Shown: positions 39,811-49,107 of the stretch, piece after piece | Position numbering within the stretch: position 1 is the stretch's first letter | Layout of the letters: each line of letters starts with the position of its first letter | Notes under the pieces: generated by a model | Told to the model about the DNA's origin: nothing | Databases searched by the model: none | What the model saw: the letters and a program-made list of their open reading frames with translations, nothing else | Assembly (NCBI RefSeq): GCF_030250645.1 | Contig: NZ_JASSVS010000010.1 | Span: forward strand, 1 to 64,000 | Length of the DNA: 64,000 nt | Reading direction: 5' to 3' | Source of the DNA: Marinobacter azerbaijanicus | GTDB lineage: Bacteria > Pseudomonadota > Gammaproteobacteria > Pseudomonadales > Oleiphilaceae | Translations under genes and position numbers: made by a program

Positions 39811-40643
39811 TCGGATAGGCCTGGCAGCAGGAATCCTTCGCTCAACGCCCGGGGTGGTGGAGCTTCGCCCCTGTCTGCAAGGCGGAGGTAGGCATCATCA
39901 AATTCATCACGCAATTCGCTGCTTCTCGGGTTGGCCAGGGAAAAAATCCACGCTGCATTGCGGACACGTACCGGGTATTCACGAATGCCCCTTACGGAAG
40001 AGTTCTGTAGTACGACCCTTACAGGGTCCTGATAATCCAGCAGATAGTCACCTCTCCCCCGTTCCAGCATCGCCACCGCAGCCTGGTGATTTGGAGCCTC
40101 AGTCACGGTAATGCCAGGGGGGGACTCCAGGCGTGCCGCCAGGCCGCCATAGGTATACCCGGAAATCAGAATCAGGGTCTTGTTATGCAGGTCGTTGAAG
40201 TGCCGAACCGGTGACGAACCGTTCATGGCCCAGGCACTGAGCTGGAAAGGAAATGGGCTGACAAAGCTCTCTAGCACTTCGTTCTCCAGGGCCGGTACAT
40301 CCGTGACCCCGGGCCAGATATCGATTCCACCGGTACGCAGGTAATGGTAAGCCCTGCTGACCGGCAGAAATCGGAAGTCCAGGTCATACCCCGCCTCTTC
40401 CGCCACACGACGGGTCAGCTCGATAAATTCTCCCTGGGCCCGACCGTCCTCACCCCTGAATGCCATTGGCGGCACGTCCACATAGCCCACTATCAGCGTG
40501 TCGCGTGCTGGCTGGGCCTGAGCATGGCCGGCAAGGCAAAGGGAAGCGAGTAGCAAAAAAGCTACGCGGCGGATAATTGCATATCCCGGGCACTGCTGGA
40601 GAACACAGGAAGCCCTGGTCCGAATACTGACTGTTATTATCAT
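39807..40643 (-). CDS. periplasmic solute-binding protein, family 3
   Basis: The product is 278 residues. A hydrophobic signal (about residues 25-44, VAFLLLASLCLAGHAQA) comes after an unusually long N-terminal stretch, so the true start may be an unmarked downstream codon. The mature part has DTLIVGYVDVPPMAFRGEDG and GEFIELTRRVAEEAGYDLDF, the family-3 pattern for amino acid or similar ligands. There is no transporter gene beside it, so it may be an orphan sensor. Its stop overlaps the DUF3047 stop on the opposite strand. Confidence 0.7.
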   Translation of the reverse strand: MIITVSIRTRASCVLQQCPGYAIIRRVAFLLLASLCLAGHAQAQPARDTLIVGYVDVPPMAFRGEDGRAQGEFIELTRRVAEEAGYDLDFRFLPVSRAYHYLRTGGIDIWPGVTDVPALENEVLESFVSPFPFQLSAWAMNGSSPVRHFNDLHNKTLILISGYTYGGLAARLESPPGITVTEAPNHQAAVAMLERGRGDYLLDYQDPVRVVLQNSSVRGIREYPVRVRNAAWIFSLANPRSSELRDEFDDAYLRLADRGEAPPPRALSEGFLLPGLSD

Positions 40644-40754
40644 TGTTGCCGCTGGCCATCGTCTTTATTACCACAGTAAAAAGAGTAACAGACCTGCCCG
40701 GGAATGCACTGCGTGACACACAACTATTACCGGGAACGAGAACGGCTACCGGTG

Positions 40755-42260
40755 TTACACCAGGTTGATCACGCAGAACAGGCCCACGGCTCCCATCACG
40801 ATGGTGTAGGGAAATGCCATGATCACCATTCGTCCATAGGATAGACGCACCAACGGCGCAATGGCGGAGGTCAGCAGAAACAGAAAGGCTGCCTGGCCGT
40901 TCGGCGTTGCCACACTGGGCAGGTTGGTACCGGTGTTGATGGCGATGGCCAGCTCCTGGAAATGCTCGTAGTCGATACTGCCGGCATCCAGCGCCTGTTT
41001 GATTTCACTGATGTATACCGTAGCCACGAACACGTTGTCGCTGATCATCGACAGCAGTCCGTTGGCGATAAAGAACATGCCCGGCTGCTGGTCCTGTGGC
41101 AGGCTGAGCACAAAATCGATAATGGGCTTGAACAGGTGCTGCTCGTGGATCACCGCCACAATGGCGAAAAACACCACCAGCAGGGAGGTGAACGGCAGGG
41201 ATTCCTGGAACGCCTTGCCAATCTGGTGTTCGTCGGTCACCCCGGTAAACGAGGTGATGAGGATGATTACCAACAGGCCTATCAGCCCCACCTCTGCAAG
41301 GTGAAACGCCAGGCCGATAACCAGCACCAGCGCCGCCAGCGCCTGCACCCATAAAGCAGCCTGGTCGGCCTTGGTACGTTTGGTGCGTTCGTTGTCGGCA
41401 AACTCCTCCAGCACCCGGCGCACCGGTTTCGGCAGGCGGGCGCCATAGCCAAACCAGCGCAGCTTTTCCAGTAGCCAGCAGGTGGTCAGGCCCGCGACCA
41501 GCACCGGCAGGCTTACCGGCGCCATGTGCATGAAGAAACTGGCAAAATCCCAGCCGACTACCTTGGCTATCAACAGATTCTGGGGCTCACCCACCATGGT
41601 GGCCACCCCGCCCAGCGCGGTGCCAATGGCGCCGTGCATCAGCAGGCTGCGCAGGAAGGCCCGGAACTTGTCCAGATCCTCACGGTGCAGTTCAATCACA
41701 TGCTCATCACTGTTGGCGTTGTGATCGGAGTGGTGATAACCCTTGCCCGACGCCACCTTGTGATAGACCGAGTAAAAACCCACGGCAACACTGATGATCA
41801 CGGCGGTTACGGTGAGCGCATCCAGAAAGGCGGAAAGCAGGGCTGCGGCGGCACAGAACAGCAGCGACAGTGCGGATTTGGAACGCACCCCCACGAGAAT
41901 CTGGGTGAAGGTCACCAGCAACAGCTCTTTCATGAAGTAGATGCCGGCCACCATGAACATCAGCAGCAGGATGACCGGGAAGTTCACCAGTACCTCGTGA
42001 TACACCGCATCGGCTGAGGTCATGCCCACCAGCAGGGCTTCAATCGCCAGCAGGCCACCGGGCAGCAGGGGGTAGCATTTCAGCGCCATGGCCAGGGTGA
42101 AGATGAATTCAGCCACCAGCACCCAGCCGGCTACCGCCGGGCCGAGAGTCCAGACAATCAGCGGGTTGATGATCAAAAAAAGGATGATGACCTGTTTGTA
42201 CCAGGTGGGTGCGTTACCCAGGAAATTGTGAGTAAAGCCAGAAAGAACGGTCGTGGGCAT
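40755..42260 (-). CDS. nhaB: Na+/H+ antiporter NhaB
   Basis: The product is 501 residues, normal for NhaB. It exports sodium in exchange for protons across the inner membrane. Characteristic segments include FLGNAPTWYKQVIILFLIIN, LDALTVTAVIISVAVGFYSV, GEPQNLLIAKVVGW and SDNVFVATVYISEIKQAL. ATG 42260 matches the family start (MPTTVLSGFTHNFLGNAP); an in-frame ATG at 42305 adds 15 residues. It forms its own transcription unit. Confidence 0.95.
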   Translation of the reverse strand: MPTTVLSGFTHNFLGNAPTWYKQVIILFLIINPLIVWTLGPAVAGWVLVAEFIFTLAMALKCYPLLPGGLLAIEALLVGMTSADAVYHEVLVNFPVILLLMFMVAGIYFMKELLLVTFTQILVGVRSKSALSLLFCAAAALLSAFLDALTVTAVIISVAVGFYSVYHKVASGKGYHHSDHNANSDEHVIELHREDLDKFRAFLRSLLMHGAIGTALGGVATMVGEPQNLLIAKVVGWDFASFFMHMAPVSLPVLVAGLTTCWLLEKLRWFGYGARLPKPVRRVLEEFADNERTKRTKADQAALWVQALAALVLVIGLAFHLAEVGLIGLLVIILITSFTGVTDEHQIGKAFQESLPFTSLLVVFFAIVAVIHEQHLFKPIIDFVLSLPQDQQPGMFFIANGLLSMISDNVFVATVYISEIKQALDAGSIDYEHFQELAIAINTGTNLPSVATPNGQAAFLFLLTSAIAPLVRLSYGRMVIMAFPYTIVMGAVGLFCVINLV

Positions 42261-42462
42261 TGCAGGAATCTTCTGAGTCAACGGGCGAAAGACAGTGTGT
42301 GGCAATCGGCCGTTATCTTCCTTGATATTTGCGTACCGGGTAACCCACCAAAGGTATAGGGTGTGTGACTATTTGGTCTTAGAACGCGGCAAGGAAGAGT
42401 GGCCGGACGACCACCCCCAAAAAGTTGCGTAATATTACTAAGAAATAGGCTCGGTAGCGACT

Positions 42463-43677
42463 CTATTTTTCAGTGACCGCTTCGGCCAGCATCTCAGCGG
42501 TAATCGCCGAGAGCGTCCAGCCCAGATGGCCATGGCCGGTGTTATAAAACACTGTTGGCAGGCGACCTGCCCCGACCCGCGGCATCATATTGGGCAGCAT
42601 CGGGCGCAGCCCTGCCCAGGGTACGACGCGGCGGGTGCAGACTCCCGGGAAACACTGTTCTACCCAGCGGGTAAGGGGGCGAATCCGGTCATCGCGGATA
42701 TCCCGGTTATAACCACTGAATTCTGCGGTACCGGCGACACGGAAACGATCATCGCCCAGGCGACTGGTCACAATCTTGGTGGCATCGTCCAGCAGGCTGA
42801 CCGTCGGTGCCGCCTGCCGGGAAGCTTCATCGTCCAGTTCAACGGTGATGGAATAACCTTTGACCGGGTAGATGTTCACGCGGTCACCAAGCTTCGCAGC
42901 CAGGTCGCGACTGCCAACGCCGGCACAGATAACAACGCCGTCAAAGGTGTCGCGGGTCTGCTCTTCGCCATCATGGGAGGTTACCCATGCATGGGTGTCG
43001 TTGGCACTGAGCTCGGTCACCGAGTGGCCATAGCAGGTCTTCACTCCGAGCCGAACAATCGCATCGGCCAGGCCATTGGTGAACTTGTGGATATCGCCGG
43101 TTGAATCGCTTTCGGTGAAGAAACCACCGTAGTAGTTGCCCGCCAGCGTGGGTTCAATGGTGCGCATTTCATCAGGCGTAACCGGCCGGCGCTCAAGACC
43201 TCCCGCGGCAAGCAGCTTCGAGACGTGGGCCGCATGGTCGAAACCGGCCTTGTCACGATAGATGTGCAGGATGCCCTGTTTCTTCAGATCGAAATCAATG
43301 CCTTCCTCCTGCGCCCACGCAAACAGGTGGTCGCGGGCGGCAATAGCCAGGCGGGCGGTTTCAGTGGTGTTTTTTTCGTACTGGGGAATGGCGGCAATGA
43401 ATTCGGCAAACCAGCTCAGTTTGTGCCAGGAGGGTTTGGGATTGACCAGCAGTGGCGCATCCCGGCGGGACATCCACTTGAGGCCCTTGATGATGGTCTG
43501 CCAGTTGTTCCAGACTTCGGCATTGGAGGCCGACAGCTGACCACCGTTGGCAAAGGAGGTTTCCATCGCGGCATAGCGGTGTTTTTCGTAAACCGTGACA
43601 TCCAGGCCGCGTTTGGCCAGGGTATATGCGGTCGTGATACCGGTAATACCACCGCCAATTACTGCAATTCGCTTCAT
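42463..43677 (-). CDS. dadA: D-amino-acid dehydrogenase DadA-like FAD oxidoreductase
   Basis: The product is 404 residues. This DAO-family flavoenzyme starts with the FAD-binding motif RIAVIGGGITGITTAYTLAK and contains SFANGGQLSASNAEVWNNW, GYSITVELDD and a C-terminal NTGHGHLGWTLSAITAEMLA, all close to DadA. It oxidatively deaminates D-amino acids at the membrane. A tandem glycine riboswitch occupies its leader, so glycine or a glycine-like substrate is likely part of its physiology. GGAGATTGCT precedes the ATG. Confidence 0.88.
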   Translation of the reverse strand: MKRIAVIGGGITGITTAYTLAKRGLDVTVYEKHRYAAMETSFANGGQLSASNAEVWNNWQTIIKGLKWMSRRDAPLLVNPKPSWHKLSWFAEFIAAIPQYEKNTTETARLAIAARDHLFAWAQEEGIDFDLKKQGILHIYRDKAGFDHAAHVSKLLAAGGLERRPVTPDEMRTIEPTLAGNYYGGFFTESDSTGDIHKFTNGLADAIVRLGVKTCYGHSVTELSANDTHAWVTSHDGEEQTRDTFDGVVICAGVGSRDLAAKLGDRVNIYPVKGYSITVELDDEASRQAAPTVSLLDDATKIVTSRLGDDRFRVAGTAEFSGYNRDIRDDRIRPLTRWVEQCFPGVCTRRVVPWAGLRPMLPNMMPRVGAGRLPTVFYNTGHGHLGWTLSAITAEMLAEAVTEK

Positions 43678-43739
43678 AGCAATCTCCAGGGAGCGTCCGG
43701 GGTTCCCTTTCTACACCAGGCGGTAGAAAGCACCCCTTC

Positions 43740-43935
43740 CGTCTCTGGACCTGAGAGATTCACGTGCCGATTCAGCGAAATCGACCGCTTGCTCCTTCGG
43801 TGTGCCAACGGACGCGGTCGTCGGCAGCTCTTCGGAAAGTCTTCACGCCAGCGGTCCTTTTGCCTGAGAGTTTCCGGGGCAGTTGCTCCTTCGGCGCCGG
43901 GTTCACAGCTGTGTGACCCGGTCTCTCCCGCTGGC
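43740..43935 (-). ncRNA. tandem glycine riboswitch upstream of dadA
   Basis: On the minus strand the first aptamer (about 43935-43852) reads GCGGGAGAGACC, GCCGAAGGAGCAA, then AAACTCTCAGGCAAAAGGAC. The second (about 43851-43740) has CACCGAAGGAGCAAGC and ATCTCTCAGGTCCAGAGAC. These are the paired signatures of the glycine riboswitch. The 5' strand of the second aptamer (near 43838) is less well conserved. Confidence 0.88.
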
Positions 43936-44107
43936 ATGTCTTATGGATAAACTTACTATCTGCTTAAAAAAGTTGCAAATTCTGGAGGTTTTGTCCGAGG
44001 ACATTGGTGTTTGATAAAACTCGACCCCATTTTCGCACATTTTCAGATCCGCCGGATTTTTAGGTTTGATAGTTTTTAGAAGGTGGCCTGAAAAATTTCT
44101 GACTAAC

Positions 44108-45415
44108 CTATCTGTTTCCCATTTTACTGGGCAAATAAGTAACAATTTCCGGGAAGATGGTGATCAACAATACTCCAGCCATCAGCAGCAGGAAGTAAGG
44201 CATTGCCGCCAGCGCAATCCGGATAATATTGTCCCCCGCCAGCCCCTGGATCACGAACAGATTGAACCCCACCGGCGGTGTTATCTGGCTCATTTCCACC
44301 ACGATTACCAGGTAGATTCCAAACCAGAGCAGGTCGATCCCGGCCGCTTGTACCATCGGCAAGATCACCGAGGTAGTCAGAACCACAACGGAGATACCGT
44401 CCAGGAAGCACCCCAATAGAATGAAGAATGCCGTCAGTGCCAGGAGCAGCATGTAGGGGGATAGTGACAGCGTATTGATCCAGGTTGCCAGGTCCCGGGG
44501 AATGCCGGTAAAACCCATGGATACGGTCAGAAAGTGGGCGCCCACGAGGATGAAAGCGATCATGGTGGAGGTTTTCACTGTGCCCATCAGGGCCTCAACA
44601 CAATTAGCGCGGCTCAGGGACCCGCCACGCCAGGACAACAGGTGCGCCAGGGCCACACCTACCGCCGCTGACTCCGTTGGTGATGCCAGCCCGCCATAGA
44701 TAGAGCCGATGATACCCACAATCAGCAATATCACCGGGATCAGTGGCCTGCTAAGGCGAAACTTCTCCGCCAGCGGCAAGGATTCTTCCTCATCTACTGG
44801 CACACCGGAGGGATTCATCTTGGACCAGATACCCACATAGCCAGCGAACATTACCATCAGTAGCAAACCTGGCAGAATGCCCGCCACGAATAACCTGGCA
44901 ATGGATTGCTCGGTGGCAACGCCGTACACAATGAGAATGATAGACGGGGGAATCAGCAGGCCGAGGGTGGCAGAGCCGGCCAGAGTGCCCAGGATCTGCT
45001 TGCGATCGTAGCCTCGTTGGGTAAGTTCCGGTATCGACATCTTCCCGATGGTCGCCGCAGTCGCCGCCGACGAACCGGAAATGGCAGCAAAGATCCCGCA
45101 ACCAATGATGTTGGTATGGAGCAGTCGGCCTGGAATACGACCGACCCAGGGGGCAATACCGTTAAACATTTCCTCCGAGAGCCGAGACCGAAAAAGCACC
45201 TCGCCCATCCAGATAAACATAGGTAGCGCTGCCAGCTCCCAGGACACGCTGGCGCCGTAAAACGAGGTGGACAGGCTCTGGCCTATCGGAATGTTGCTGA
45301 GGAAATACAGAGAAACCAGACCCGTTGCTGTCAGAGCAAAGGCGACCCAGAGGCCTGCTGCGAGCAGAATCAGAAGGCAGATCAGGAGCGCCAGGCTCAT
45401 CCAGATCATGTCCAT
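44108..45415 (-). CDS. dctM: TRAP transporter large permease (DctM family)
   Basis: The product is 435 residues with about 12 membrane helices. Typical segments are LPMFIWMGEVLFRSRLSEEM, GSSAATAATIGKMSIPELTQ, GYDRKQILGTLAGSATLGLLIP and ITPPVGFNLFVIQGL. It forms the main channel of a sodium-driven tripartite carrier for organic acids or related solutes. It lies 4 bases after dctQ. Confidence 0.93.
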   Translation of the reverse strand: MDMIWMSLALLICLLILLAAGLWVAFALTATGLVSLYFLSNIPIGQSLSTSFYGASVSWELAALPMFIWMGEVLFRSRLSEEMFNGIAPWVGRIPGRLLHTNIIGCGIFAAISGSSAATAATIGKMSIPELTQRGYDRKQILGTLAGSATLGLLIPPSIILIVYGVATEQSIARLFVAGILPGLLLMVMFAGYVGIWSKMNPSGVPVDEEESLPLAEKFRLSRPLIPVILLIVGIIGSIYGGLASPTESAAVGVALAHLLSWRGGSLSRANCVEALMGTVKTSTMIAFILVGAHFLTVSMGFTGIPRDLATWINTLSLSPYMLLLALTAFFILLGCFLDGISVVVLTTSVILPMVQAAGIDLLWFGIYLVIVVEMSQITPPVGFNLFVIQGLAGDNIIRIALAAMPYFLLLMAGVLLITIFPEIVTYLPSKMGNR

Positions 45416-45419
45416 GGTT

Positions 45420-45959
45420 TCACTCCAGAGGGGCTTCGTCCTTGATATGGGTAATGCGACCCGTGATCAGACCGCTCAATATATCGAGCAAGGCAACCAC
45501 AAGCCAGACGAGTCCCATCACCATCACTGCTTGCGGGATCCAAAGTGGAACCGGAACCATACCAATGGAAAGATCACCAAAGTCATAGCTGTCATAGGCC
45601 AGCAGCGTACTTTGCCAAGCGGCGTAACCAGTGATCGCCAAAGCGATTATTGTCACGAGTAGGTCCAGGGCTTTGCGGATACTCCCCGGAAGTGTTCTGT
45701 GCAACAGGTCCACCCGGATATGGCCACCGACCATCAGTGTGTAGGCCAGCCCGGTAAAGGTGGCCCCAAGCAACAGAAAACCCGCGAGTTCCGCCAGACC
45801 CGGTATTTGCAGGCCCAGGGATTTCAGTCCCAGGGCCTGCAGGACATTGTCGAGAACTCGTCCGGAAACCTGGAGCACCACCATAGCCATGATAACTGTA
45901 AGCTGTAGTGCCGAGATGTACCCCCCGAATCGATACAGAGAGTCCAGAAACCTGCGCAT
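45420..45959 (-). CDS. dctQ: TRAP transporter small permease (DctQ family)
   Basis: The product is 179 residues with four membrane helices. RRFLDSLYRFGGYISALQLT begins the first and GHIRVDLLHRTLP is the DctQ signature loop. CGGAGC precedes the ATG. It is encoded between the binding protein and the large permease, the usual order. Confidence 0.9.
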   Translation of the reverse strand: MRRFLDSLYRFGGYISALQLTVIMAMVVLQVSGRVLDNVLQALGLKSLGLQIPGLAELAGFLLLGATFTGLAYTLMVGGHIRVDLLHRTLPGSIRKALDLLVTIIALAITGYAAWQSTLLAYDSYDFGDLSIGMVPVPLWIPQAVMVMGLVWLVVALLDILSGLITGRITHIKDEAPLE

Positions 45960-45996
45960 GGATATGCTCCGGGTTATTTTTCAGACTATCCGAAGA

Positions 45997-46965
45997 CTAG
46001 CGGGCGCGATAAGCCTCCACGAGCGCCTTACCGTCGTCACCAGCACGCTCCAGCCATTCCTGCTCCATCGTCGCACCAACTTCCTGGAGGCGCTCGACCA
46101 GGGCGTCGCTGGGCTCGGTCACGACAATGCCGTTTTCTTCCATGATTTCAATCTTGGCGTCGGTCTCGGCCTTGCTGGCCTCCCATCCCCGCTTCTCGGC
46201 TTCAGCGGCGGCCGTTTCAATCGCTTTTTGAGCGGACTCAGGAAGCGCGTCGAAACTCTTGGCGTTGACGATAACCATGTTTTTCGGCAACCACAGCTGA
46301 GCATGGTTGAAGTGGCTCAGATAATCCCAGGCCCGCGTATTGGCGCCGGTTGAAGGGGATGTGATCATAGCGTCGACTCGACCGGTTTCAAACGCCACCG
46401 GAATATCCGGCACTTCGACCTGAGTCGGGACGGCATCGAACAGTTCGGCCAGCCGTTCACTCGATTTGTTGTAGGCGCGCATCTTCACACCCTGGAGTTC
46501 GTCGCCGGTTTCCACCGGAAATTTCGTATAAATGCCCTGCGGCGGCCATGGCACTGCGAACAGTATTTTCAGACGCTGGCGCTCAAGACGCTCTGCCAGC
46601 ATATCCCGGGATGCCTGCCAGAGTTCCCAGGCTTCATCGTAGTCGCTTGCCAGATAGGGCACCGAGTCGGCCTCGAACAGAGGATCCTCATTTGCCAGTC
46701 GCGACATGATCAGCTCGCCGATGGGTACAAGGCCACGGCGAACAGAGTTCTTTATTTCAGGATGCTTGATGAGGGACCCGGCGCTATGGACAGTTATGTT
46801 GACCTCGCCATTGGTGGCCTCTTTCACATCTTCCGCAAACTCGCGGATGTTGACGGTGTGGAAGTTGGAGTCACCGTAGGGGGTTGGCATATCCCAGTTC
46901 GTCTCTGCGTAGGCGTTCCCGATGACTACTGAGAGCATCAATGCGGCTAAATGCTTGGCGTTCAT
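45997..46965 (-). CDS. dctP: TRAP transporter periplasmic binding protein (DctP family)
   Basis: The product is 322 residues with a signal peptide (1-20, ending AYA). The mature protein shows IREFAEDVKEATNGEVNITV, HSAGSLIKHPEIKNSVRRGL and VKMRAYNKSSERLAELFDAV, the DctP core including the Arg that binds the ligand carboxylate. AAAGGAGC precedes ATG 46965. It is the first gene of dctPQM. The ligand is unknown; a neighbouring glycine-controlled dehydrogenase does not prove an amino acid. Confidence 0.9.
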   Translation of the reverse strand: MNAKHLAALMLSVVIGNAYAETNWDMPTPYGDSNFHTVNIREFAEDVKEATNGEVNITVHSAGSLIKHPEIKNSVRRGLVPIGELIMSRLANEDPLFEADSVPYLASDYDEAWELWQASRDMLAERLERQRLKILFAVPWPPQGIYTKFPVETGDELQGVKMRAYNKSSERLAELFDAVPTQVEVPDIPVAFETGRVDAMITSPSTGANTRAWDYLSHFNHAQLWLPKNMVIVNAKSFDALPESAQKAIETAAAEAEKRGWEASKAETDAKIEIMEENGIVVTEPSDALVERLQEVGATMEQEWLERAGDDGKALVEAYRAR

Positions 46966-47225
46966 CTTCACGATTGCTCCTTTTGGTGCAGGAAGAATGT
47001 TGATCCGGGCGGTTCCTTGGTGGTTGCTATTATCGAAATCAGGACTGATAGTCACACACAATCATAATCTAATAACGTAGTTGGCTTTGTGGTACGAGGC
47101 AAACACTGATTTATTCCCCTCCCAGAACGGGAGAGGGAGCAACCTGACCGGATTTCGCGTATCCCGTGCCGGCACACTAGCACTGTTACAAGATGCTGGG
47201 CGTGGCCGGAGGATTCACCGACCGG

Positions 47226-49058
47226 TTATTCCACCGTGACACTCTTCGCCAGGTTCCGGGGCTGGTCCACATCGGTGCCCTTCAGCACTGCCACGTGGTA
47301 GGACAGCAGCTGTAATGGCACGGTATAGACGATTGGAGACGTGATCGGATGTACGGAAGGCAGCTGCATCACATGAATACCTTCCTGGGGCTTCACACCG
47401 GCCGCCTGGTCCGCGAATACGAACAACTCGCCACCTCTGGCCCGGACTTCCTCCAGGTTGGACTTCAGTTTTTCCAGCAGTTCGTTGTTAGGCGCCACTG
47501 TGACGACCGGCATGTCGCCGTCCACCAGGGCCAAGGGTCCGTGCTTTAGCTCACCGGCCGGGTAGGCCTCGGCGTGGATGTAGGAGATTTCCTTGAGCTT
47601 CAGTGCACCCTCGAGGGCCACAGGGAACATGGCACCACGGCCGAGGAACAGGCTGTGGAACTTGTCCATGAACGATTTCGACAGTTCGACGATTTCGCCG
47701 TCCAGTGCCAGCACCTGCTCCACCTGGCCGGGAATCATGCGGATGGCTTCGACAATTTCGGCTTCCCGTTCTTCTTCGAGGCCGTTGTGGCGGGCCAGCG
47801 CCAGGGTGAAAATCAGCAGCGCGGTCAACTGGGTGGTGAAGGCCTTGGTGGAAGCCACCCCGATTTCAGGGCCGGCCTGGGTCATGATGACCAGGTCGGA
47901 CTCCCGCACCAGTGAACTGCCCGGCACGTTGCAGATGGCCATGGCGGCGCGGAAACCGGCCTTCTTGGCCTGACGCAGGGCAGCCAGGGTATCGGCCGTC
48001 TCACCGGACTGGGAGATGCACAGGAACAGGGTATCGGGCTGGATAACGTGTTTGCGGTAGCGGAATTCGGAAGCCACTTCCACGGAGCAGGGCACACCGG
48101 CCAGCTCCTCGATCCAGTAGCGGGCCACCATGCCGGCATGGTAACTGGTGCCACAGGCGATGATCTGGACATGGCGTACATCTTCCAGCAGATTGCCCGC
48201 CTGTGTGCCCAGGGCCTGTTCCAGTACCCGGGTGTTTGTTACCCGGCCTTCGGTAGTGGCGCGGATGACCCGTGGCTGTTCGTGGATTTCCTTGAGCATG
48301 AAATGGCGGTACTCGCCCTTTTCGGCAGCGTCCGAGCTGTGTTCGAAACGGGTGATCGCACGCTCCACCCGTTGTTTGTCGCGGTCATGAATCTCTATGC
48401 TGTCACGACGGATATCAGCGATGTCACCCTCTTCCAGGAACATGAAGCGGTCAGTCACCGGCAACAGTGCCAACTGGTCGGACGCGATGAAGTTTTCACC
48501 AATGCCCACACCCACCACCAGCGGGCTGCCTTCACGGCACACCACCATGTGATCCGGCTCGTCGGCGTGAATTACGGCCAGGGCGAAAGCCCCGCGCAAC
48601 CGTTCAATAGCGTTACTGACAGCCTCGTAGAGATTCCTGCTCAGGCGGTACTGTTGTTCGATCAGGTGCGCGACCACTTCGGTATCGGTCTGGGAGGTAA
48701 ATTCAAAACCTTCGGCTTTCAGCTCCTCCCGCAGTTCCTGGTAGTTTTCGATAATGCCGTTGTGGACAATGGCCAGTCGCTCGCCGGACATGTGCGGATG
48801 GGCATTGATTTGCGACGGCTCGCCATGGGTGGCCCAGCGGGTATGGGCAATGCCGGCCGTGCCTTCCAGGCCTTCACCGGTAATAACGTCGGCCAGGGCG
48901 GCAACCTTGCCCACTTCGCGTGCCCGGTTGATGGTATGACTGCTGTCAATAACAGCCATACCCGCGGAATCATAACCCCGGTACTCCAGGCGGCGCAGAC
49001 CCTCCAGCAGAATACCCTGAACGTCCCTTTCTGAAACTGCACCTACAATTCCACACAT
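47226..49058 (-). CDS. glmS: glutamine--fructose-6-phosphate aminotransferase
   Basis: The product is 610 residues. It makes glucosamine-6-phosphate, the first step to UDP-GlcNAc for peptidoglycan and LPS. Cys2 of MCGIVGAVSERD is the N-terminal glutaminase nucleophile; LRRLEYRGYDSAG and HTRWATHGEPSQINAHPH follow. Two SIS domains (about 285-425 and 455-600) form the isomerase part, ending NLAKSVTVE. It follows glmU on the same strand after 49 bases. Confidence 0.97.
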   Translation of the reverse strand: MCGIVGAVSERDVQGILLEGLRRLEYRGYDSAGMAVIDSSHTINRAREVGKVAALADVITGEGLEGTAGIAHTRWATHGEPSQINAHPHMSGERLAIVHNGIIENYQELREELKAEGFEFTSQTDTEVVAHLIEQQYRLSRNLYEAVSNAIERLRGAFALAVIHADEPDHMVVCREGSPLVVGVGIGENFIASDQLALLPVTDRFMFLEEGDIADIRRDSIEIHDRDKQRVERAITRFEHSSDAAEKGEYRHFMLKEIHEQPRVIRATTEGRVTNTRVLEQALGTQAGNLLEDVRHVQIIACGTSYHAGMVARYWIEELAGVPCSVEVASEFRYRKHVIQPDTLFLCISQSGETADTLAALRQAKKAGFRAAMAICNVPGSSLVRESDLVIMTQAGPEIGVASTKAFTTQLTALLIFTLALARHNGLEEEREAEIVEAIRMIPGQVEQVLALDGEIVELSKSFMDKFHSLFLGRGAMFPVALEGALKLKEISYIHAEAYPAGELKHGPLALVDGDMPVVTVAPNNELLEKLKSNLEEVRARGGELFVFADQAAGVKPQEGIHVMQLPSVHPITSPIVYTVPLQLLSYHVAVLKGTDVDQPRNLAKSVTVE

Positions 49059-49107
49059 ATACCTGTCACCTGTTATGAATATATCGAAGCCTGTCGGGGC
49101 TTTTGAG

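Noticed and set aside
43754..43773. CACGTG core that might be a parS site
   Set aside because: The flanks do not match the TGTTTCACGTGAAACA-type palindrome and it is part of the glycine riboswitch. No parS site was found in the window.
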